Assembly: GCA_012517155.1 (NCBI GenBank)
Contig: JAAYVN010000035.1
Span: forward strand, 1-46,919
Source of the DNA: Ignavibacteriales bacterium
GTDB taxonomy: Bacteria > Bacteroidota > Ignavibacteria > Ignavibacteriales > Ignavibacteriaceae
DNA length: 46,919 nucleotides
Reading direction: 5' to 3'
The position numbers and the translations under genes were made by a program. Of this stretch, positions 43,905 through 46,919 are shown piece after piece; position 1 is the first letter of the stretch; every line of letters starts with the position of its first letter. A model generated the notes under the pieces. That model saw nothing but the letters and a program-made list of their open reading frames with translations. It was not told the origin of the DNA and did not search any database.

Positions 43905-45263
43905 TCAACTGAATAAAACCCCCGCAAGGGTTGCGGTCATAAGTGTTGCTATAGTTCCCCCGATAACCGCGCGGATGCCCAGTTTTGCCAGATCCGGTTT
44001 CCGCTCCGGGGCAAACGGACCTATCCCTCCTATCTGTATGGCTATCGAACTGATGTTCGCAAATCCGCAAAGGGCGTAGGTAGCCATCAAGATTGACTTA
44101 GTATCTTTTATACTCCCCTCGGCAATCATTTTACCCAGGTCAACATAAGCCACAAATTCGTTCAGTATCAGTTTTGTTCCTACCAGACTCCCGAAATTAA
44201 GCGCATCCTGCACCGGCACACCTATACCTACCGCAACTACCTGCAGAATCATGCCGAGCATGAGTTCAAAACTCAGCGGCTTTCCGAATGAAGATCTCAG
44301 ATAGTCGTTTATACTGAGCAGATCCCCCAGTCCCGTCAGGGCATAATTGATCAGCGCAATCAGCGCTATGAAGGCAATAAGCATACCGCCAACGTTCAGT
44401 GCAAGCATCAGCCCGTCCGCCGCCCCGCTGGCAGCCGCCTCAATTCCGTTCCCCGCACTCTTCTCTATTTTTAATTTCACAGTCCCTTTGGTTTCCGGAT
44501 CTTTCGTTTCGGGGAATATGATCTTCGAGACCAGCAATGCAGCCGGAGCAGCCATCACGCTAGCGCCAAGCAGGTGGGTTGCAAAGTAGAGCTGCGCCTG
44601 CTGCAGCGGTATGTTCGCCTCCACTGCATAACTGCTCCCCAGAATCTGTACAAATGCCGCCATCACCCCGCCGGCAATGGTTGCCATCCCTCCGGTCATT
44701 ACCGTAAGCAGTTCGCTGTTCGTCATCCCCTTGATGTATGGCTTGATGATAAGAGGTGCTTCCGTCTGCCCCACAAAAATATTCGCTGTGCAGGAGAGGG
44801 ATTCCGCACCGGAAGTCCCCATGATTTTTGCCATAACCCACGCCATCCCCTGTACCACTTTCTGCATTACTCCGTAATGATATAAAATAGCCATAAGACT
44901 TGCGAAGAATATAATTGTCGGGAGCACCTGGAATGCAAAAAAGAAACCGAGACTGCCGGGCTGCCCCTGCGATATGGCAAGATTGCCGAACAAAAACTTT
45001 GCCCCCTCGAACGAAAAATTGAGAATCAGCACAATAAACCCGCTGAACCAGCTGAAAAAATCCTTTGGCAGTGCGAAAATAAAACTGTATGTTCTTAACT
45101 GATCCCCTTTAAGTAAAAGCACGGCGAAGATAATCTGCAGAAGCAGCCCCGTTCCCACCAACCGCCAGTTAATCATTTTCCGGTTGTTTGAGAAAAGGAA
45201 AGCAATTCCGATAAGCAGAACAATTCCGCCTATTCCGCGTAGCAGAGCGATTAGAAAATCCAT
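43905..45263 (-). CDS. nupC: Concentrative nucleoside transporter (NupC/CNT)
   Basis: An inner-membrane nucleoside uptake permease. 452 residues; eight core helices with GQTEAPLIIKPYIKGMTNSELLTVMTGGMATIAGGVMAAF-type loops around 165-205 and ALCGFANISSIAIQIGGIG near the C-terminus, both typical of the CNT family. The ATG at 45263 has a GAAGGAG site about 9 bases upstream (inside the end of tdk); a TTG 22 codons earlier is in frame but overlaps tdk. Uptake of nucleosides for Cdd, Tdk and PNP. Confidence 0.95.
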   Translation of the reverse strand: MDFLIALLRGIGGIVLLIGIAFLFSNNRKMINWRLVGTGLLLQIIFAVLLLKGDQLRTYSFIFALPKDFFSWFSGFIVLILNFSFEGAKFLFGNLAISQGQPGSLGFFFAFQVLPTIIFFASLMAILYHYGVMQKVVQGMAWVMAKIMGTSGAESLSCTANIFVGQTEAPLIIKPYIKGMTNSELLTVMTGGMATIAGGVMAAFVQILGSSYAVEANIPLQQAQLYFATHLLGASVMAAPAALLVSKIIFPETKDPETKGTVKLKIEKSAGNGIEAAASGAADGLMLALNVGGMLIAFIALIALINYALTGLGDLLSINDYLRSSFGKPLSFELMLGMILQVVAVGIGVPVQDALNFGSLVGTKLILNEFVAYVDLGKMIAEGSIKDTKSILMATYALCGFANISSIAIQIGGIGPFAPERKPDLAKLGIRAVIGGTIATLMTATLAGVLFS

Positions 45264-45270
45264 AATTAAA

Positions 45271-45846
45271 TTACTCCTTCGGAATGTAGTGGCATTTTCT
45301 GCAGCGGGCTTCGTAAATATTCCCTGCACCCACCACCACCCGGTCCTGGTCAGCCGTTTTACGCTGAGTCCGGTCTGCCGGATTTCCGCAGTTCACGCAA
45401 ATCGCCAGTGTCTTGGTGATATACTCCGCAGTAGCAAGCAGTTGAGGCATCGGGTCAAACGGCACCCCCTTGTAATCCTGATCAAGCCCCGCCACAATCA
45501 CCCGTTTCCCATCGTCCGCAAGTTCATTGCACACCATCACCAGGGCAGGGGAGAAGAACTGCGCCTCGTCAATGCCAATCACCTGGAAATCCTTCGCCAG
45601 GGGTAAAATATCTTCTGCTTTTTCCACCATAAGAGAATCGAGCGACTGCTCACTGTGGGAGACTATCTCCGTAAGGGAGAAGCGGTTATCCACTCTGGGT
45701 TTAATAACCAGCACAGTTTGCCTGGCAATCCTTGCCCTTTTAAGCCGGCGAATAAGCTCCTCCGTTTTCCCGCTGAACATGCAGCCGGTAATCACTTCAA
45801 TCCATCCAGTCTTTACCGGGAATGCGTGAGTATAAGTTTCAATCAT
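45271..45846 (-). CDS. tdk: Thymidine kinase
   Basis: Phosphorylates thymidine to dTMP in the salvage pathway. Type II enzyme of 191 residues: P-loop GCMFSGKT at 21-28, DEAQFF at 93-98 with the catalytic Glu, and a C-terminal zinc site from CVNC and CRKC. The ATG at 45846 is chosen, 4 bases after cdd; a TTG 11 codons upstream would overlap it. Confidence 0.96.
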   Translation of the reverse strand: MIETYTHAFPVKTGWIEVITGCMFSGKTEELIRRLKRARIARQTVLVIKPRVDNRFSLTEIVSHSEQSLDSLMVEKAEDILPLAKDFQVIGIDEAQFFSPALVMVCNELADDGKRVIVAGLDQDYKGVPFDPMPQLLATAEYITKTLAICVNCGNPADRTQRKTADQDRVVVGAGNIYEARCRKCHYIPKE

Positions 45847-45850
45847 TTTC

Positions 45851-46243
45851 TTATTCCAGATCTTTAGAAGTGAAAGCAAAGGGGAGCAGTTCGGAAATTT
45901 TCAGCACCTTCGTTTCCCGCCTGCTGTTAATCATAACCACGTCAATATCGCCGCAGAGATCCGAAATTACCTGTCTGCAGGCACCGCAGGGAGCGCAGAA
46001 CTCCACCGTATCGCCGACCACGGCAATAGCCTTGAAATTCCTTTCCCCCTCGGAGATAGCTTTGAAAATAGCCGTCCGTTCCGCGCATATAGTCAGGCTA
46101 TAGGAAGCGCTTTCGATATTCCCACCGAGGTAAATTTTCCCGTCGGCAGTTTCCAGTGCGGCGCCGACGTGAAAGTTGGAGTAAGTAGGAAGGGATTTTT
46201 TCTGTCCTTCCAGCGCTTTATCAATAAGATAGTCATAATTCAT
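45851..46243 (-). CDS. cdd: Cytidine deaminase
   Basis: Converts cytidine and deoxycytidine to uridine forms. Zinc site C53 with E55 (CAERTA), and C86 and C89 (PCGAC). The 130 residues match the homotetrameric class. I chose the ATG at 46243, which aligns with the usual N-terminus; an ATG five codons earlier (46258) is also in frame. First gene of cdd-tdk-nupC-pnp. A weak Bacteroidota-type -7 box (TATTTTTG, 46280-46273) lies upstream. Confidence 0.95.
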   Translation of the reverse strand: MNYDYLIDKALEGQKKSLPTYSNFHVGAALETADGKIYLGGNIESASYSLTICAERTAIFKAISEGERNFKAIAVVGDTVEFCAPCGACRQVISDLCGDIDVVMINSRRETKVLKISELLPFAFTSKDLE

Positions 46244-46357
46244 CAAAGCACCATTCATATTAATTCAATTAGCAAAAATAACAATTATTCCTGAAAACTA
46301 TTCATACAGGGGAGTAATTTTTTAGCAGAGGTACGCCGGAACAAGATCAGCCTTGCA

Positions 46358-46407
46358 GTCATTAAGTAGTCATTAATTGTTCTTAACCCCCCTTTTAAAT
46401 CCCTCCC
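46358..46407 (-). repeat. Dispersed intergenic repeat, copy C
   Basis: Holds the reverse complement of copy A (22 of 23 over 46358-46380) and of copy B (about 24 of 27 over 46361-46388), then a CCCTCCC-rich tail. The motif AGTCATTA occurs twice at an 11-base step. It lies in the 316-base gap between cdd and the next gene, which also contains the palindrome, the pyrimidine-rich element and the 9-base repeats below, and no gene. Confidence 0.6.
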
Positions 46408-46423
46408 GAAAGCTTTCGGGAGG
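46402..46423. repeat. Perfect 22-base palindrome
   Basis: CCTCCCGAAAGCTTTCGGGAGG is self-complementary over 11 + 11 bases. A second small inverted repeat, CCTCC-GCT-GGAGG, follows at 46433-46445. No T-run follows, so a terminator role is unlikely; a repeat-family palindrome is more likely. Confidence 0.65.
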
Positions 46424-46458
46424 AAAATTCATCCTCCGCTGGAGGCGGATTATCTTTT

Positions 46459-46522
46459 AGTCTTTTTATCTTTTAATCTGCTTCCCGACCTTCGACTTTG
46501 GACTTTCGTCCCGTTACGAACG
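46459..46522. repeat. Dispersed pyrimidine-rich intergenic element, copy 2
   Basis: Aligned partner of 35088-35151, sharing GTCTTTTTATCTTT, TTCCCG, CTTCGAC and the terminal GTTACGAACG-like block. The end runs into the 9-base tandem repeats. Confidence 0.5.
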
Positions 46523-46547
46523 TAATAAACGTTATAAACGTTACAAA
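46512..46547. repeat. Four tandem 9-base repeats
   Basis: CGTTACGAA, CGTAATAAA, CGTTATAAA and CGTTACAAA follow one another exactly, with a degenerate fifth unit to 46556. They end just before the stop codon of the deoxyhypusine-synthase-like gene. Confidence 0.6.
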
Positions 46548-46559
46548 CGCTCTTAAAAC

Positions 46560-46919
46560 TTAAAACAGCTTATTAAACTCCCTTGCCGGTCTGTTCTTCC
46601 AATTTCCCTTATGGTAAGCATAACCTGCAACAAGCGGCATAGTGATAGTCGCTTCTGCGTAGACCATCTGTTCGTAAGTAGTCTCCACCTTTCCCCAGGA
46701 GCTGGCTTCTTTGAGTGTAGATCCGGAAAGTGCCCCATCCCTTTCATCCGCAACAGTAATCTGTATAGCGTACTTATGCATCGGAGCATTCTCCTGCAGA
46801 ATATCCGCAGCCACCACAATATCCTGCGTAAAATTCTTCGGCACACCTCCTCCGATCATAAAAATCCCCGATTCCTTCGTATTGAGTTTAATCTTAGTCA
46901 GTTCAAGAAAATCCTTTGC
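46560..46919 (-). CDS. Deoxyhypusine-synthase-like protein, C-terminal part (cut by window end)
   Basis: The open frame runs out of the window; 119 residues are visible. It matches the C-terminal Rossmann part of deoxyhypusine synthase: IFMIGGGVPKNF, then VADERDGALSG, then EASSWGKVE, where the Lys corresponds to the catalytic lysine of the eukaryotic enzyme (Lys329 in human). Bacteria lack eIF5A, so these homologues are thought to work in polyamine or other chemistry. Whether this one keeps NAD and spermidine use cannot be judged from the fragment. Confidence 0.88.
   Translation of the reverse strand, partial: AKDFLELTKIKLNTKESGIFMIGGGVPKNFTQDIVVAADILQENAPMHKYAIQITVADERDGALSGSTLKEASSWGKVETTYEQMVYAEATITMPLVAGYAYHKGNWKNRPAREFNKLF

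Noticed and set aside
46512-46547. Possible CRISPR array
   Set aside because: Units of 9 bases are directly joined without spacers, and no cas gene is in the window.

Overview
The window is a densely packed bacterial chromosome segment. It holds 42 complete or essentially complete protein genes plus one gene cut by the right edge. I see no rRNA, tRNA, CRISPR array, insertion sequence or prophage. Gene content points to the Bacteroidota/Chlorobi group, most likely an Ignavibacteria-like lineage: a TonB-dependent receptor with a carboxypeptidase-regulatory-like N-terminal domain, a family S46 dipeptidyl-peptidase, and an exported M1 peptidase. Ribosome binding sites are mixed: pepD, TonB, prfB, PspC and the M1 peptidase have strong Shine-Dalgarno sites, while the nuo genes have essentially none. 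The lineage is inferred from gene families, not from a marker gene.

Left part (1-6 kb): a minus-strand ychF-typA-pepD run, an intergenic repeat region, and asnS behind a good sigma70-type promoter. From 6.2 to 15.7 kb a plus-strand operon carries the membrane arm of respiratory complex I (nuoJ, K, L, M, N). It is unusual because a Na+/H+-antiporter-like gene and a small gene of unknown function sit between nuoM and nuoN. nnr (NAD(P)H-hydrate repair) and a VanZ-like gene follow. tonB and a clear terminator close the plus-strand block.

Middle part (16.5-27.8 kb, minus strand): xseA-xseB-dxs followed by a two-component response regulator and a histidine kinase with almost no external domain; then a TonB-dependent receptor with an unknown exported protein; then an S46 peptidase lipoprotein and a small zinc-ribbon protein, each followed by a hairpin terminator. 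From 27.9 to 35.1 kb come a phosphohexomutase, a DUF218 protein, and the operon nusB-UMF1 transporter-M1 peptidase-unknown membrane protein.

Right part (35.1-46.9 kb): the minus-strand operon pcm-miaA-prfB-yjbQ. prfB needs a programmed +1 frameshift, and its in-frame stop is UAA instead of the usual UGA. Next are a UPF0316 protein with a MATE exporter, a PspC/LiaF-type envelope-stress pair, and a nucleoside-salvage operon (cdd-tdk-nupC-pnp) ending in a second MATE transporter. The right edge holds the C-terminal part of a deoxyhypusine-synthase-like gene. The larger intergenic gaps share short dispersed repeats, in opposite orientations at the two ends of the window.

The best candidates for something new are the antiporter plus unknown gene inside the complex I operon, the UAA recoding site in prfB, and the dispersed intergenic repeats.
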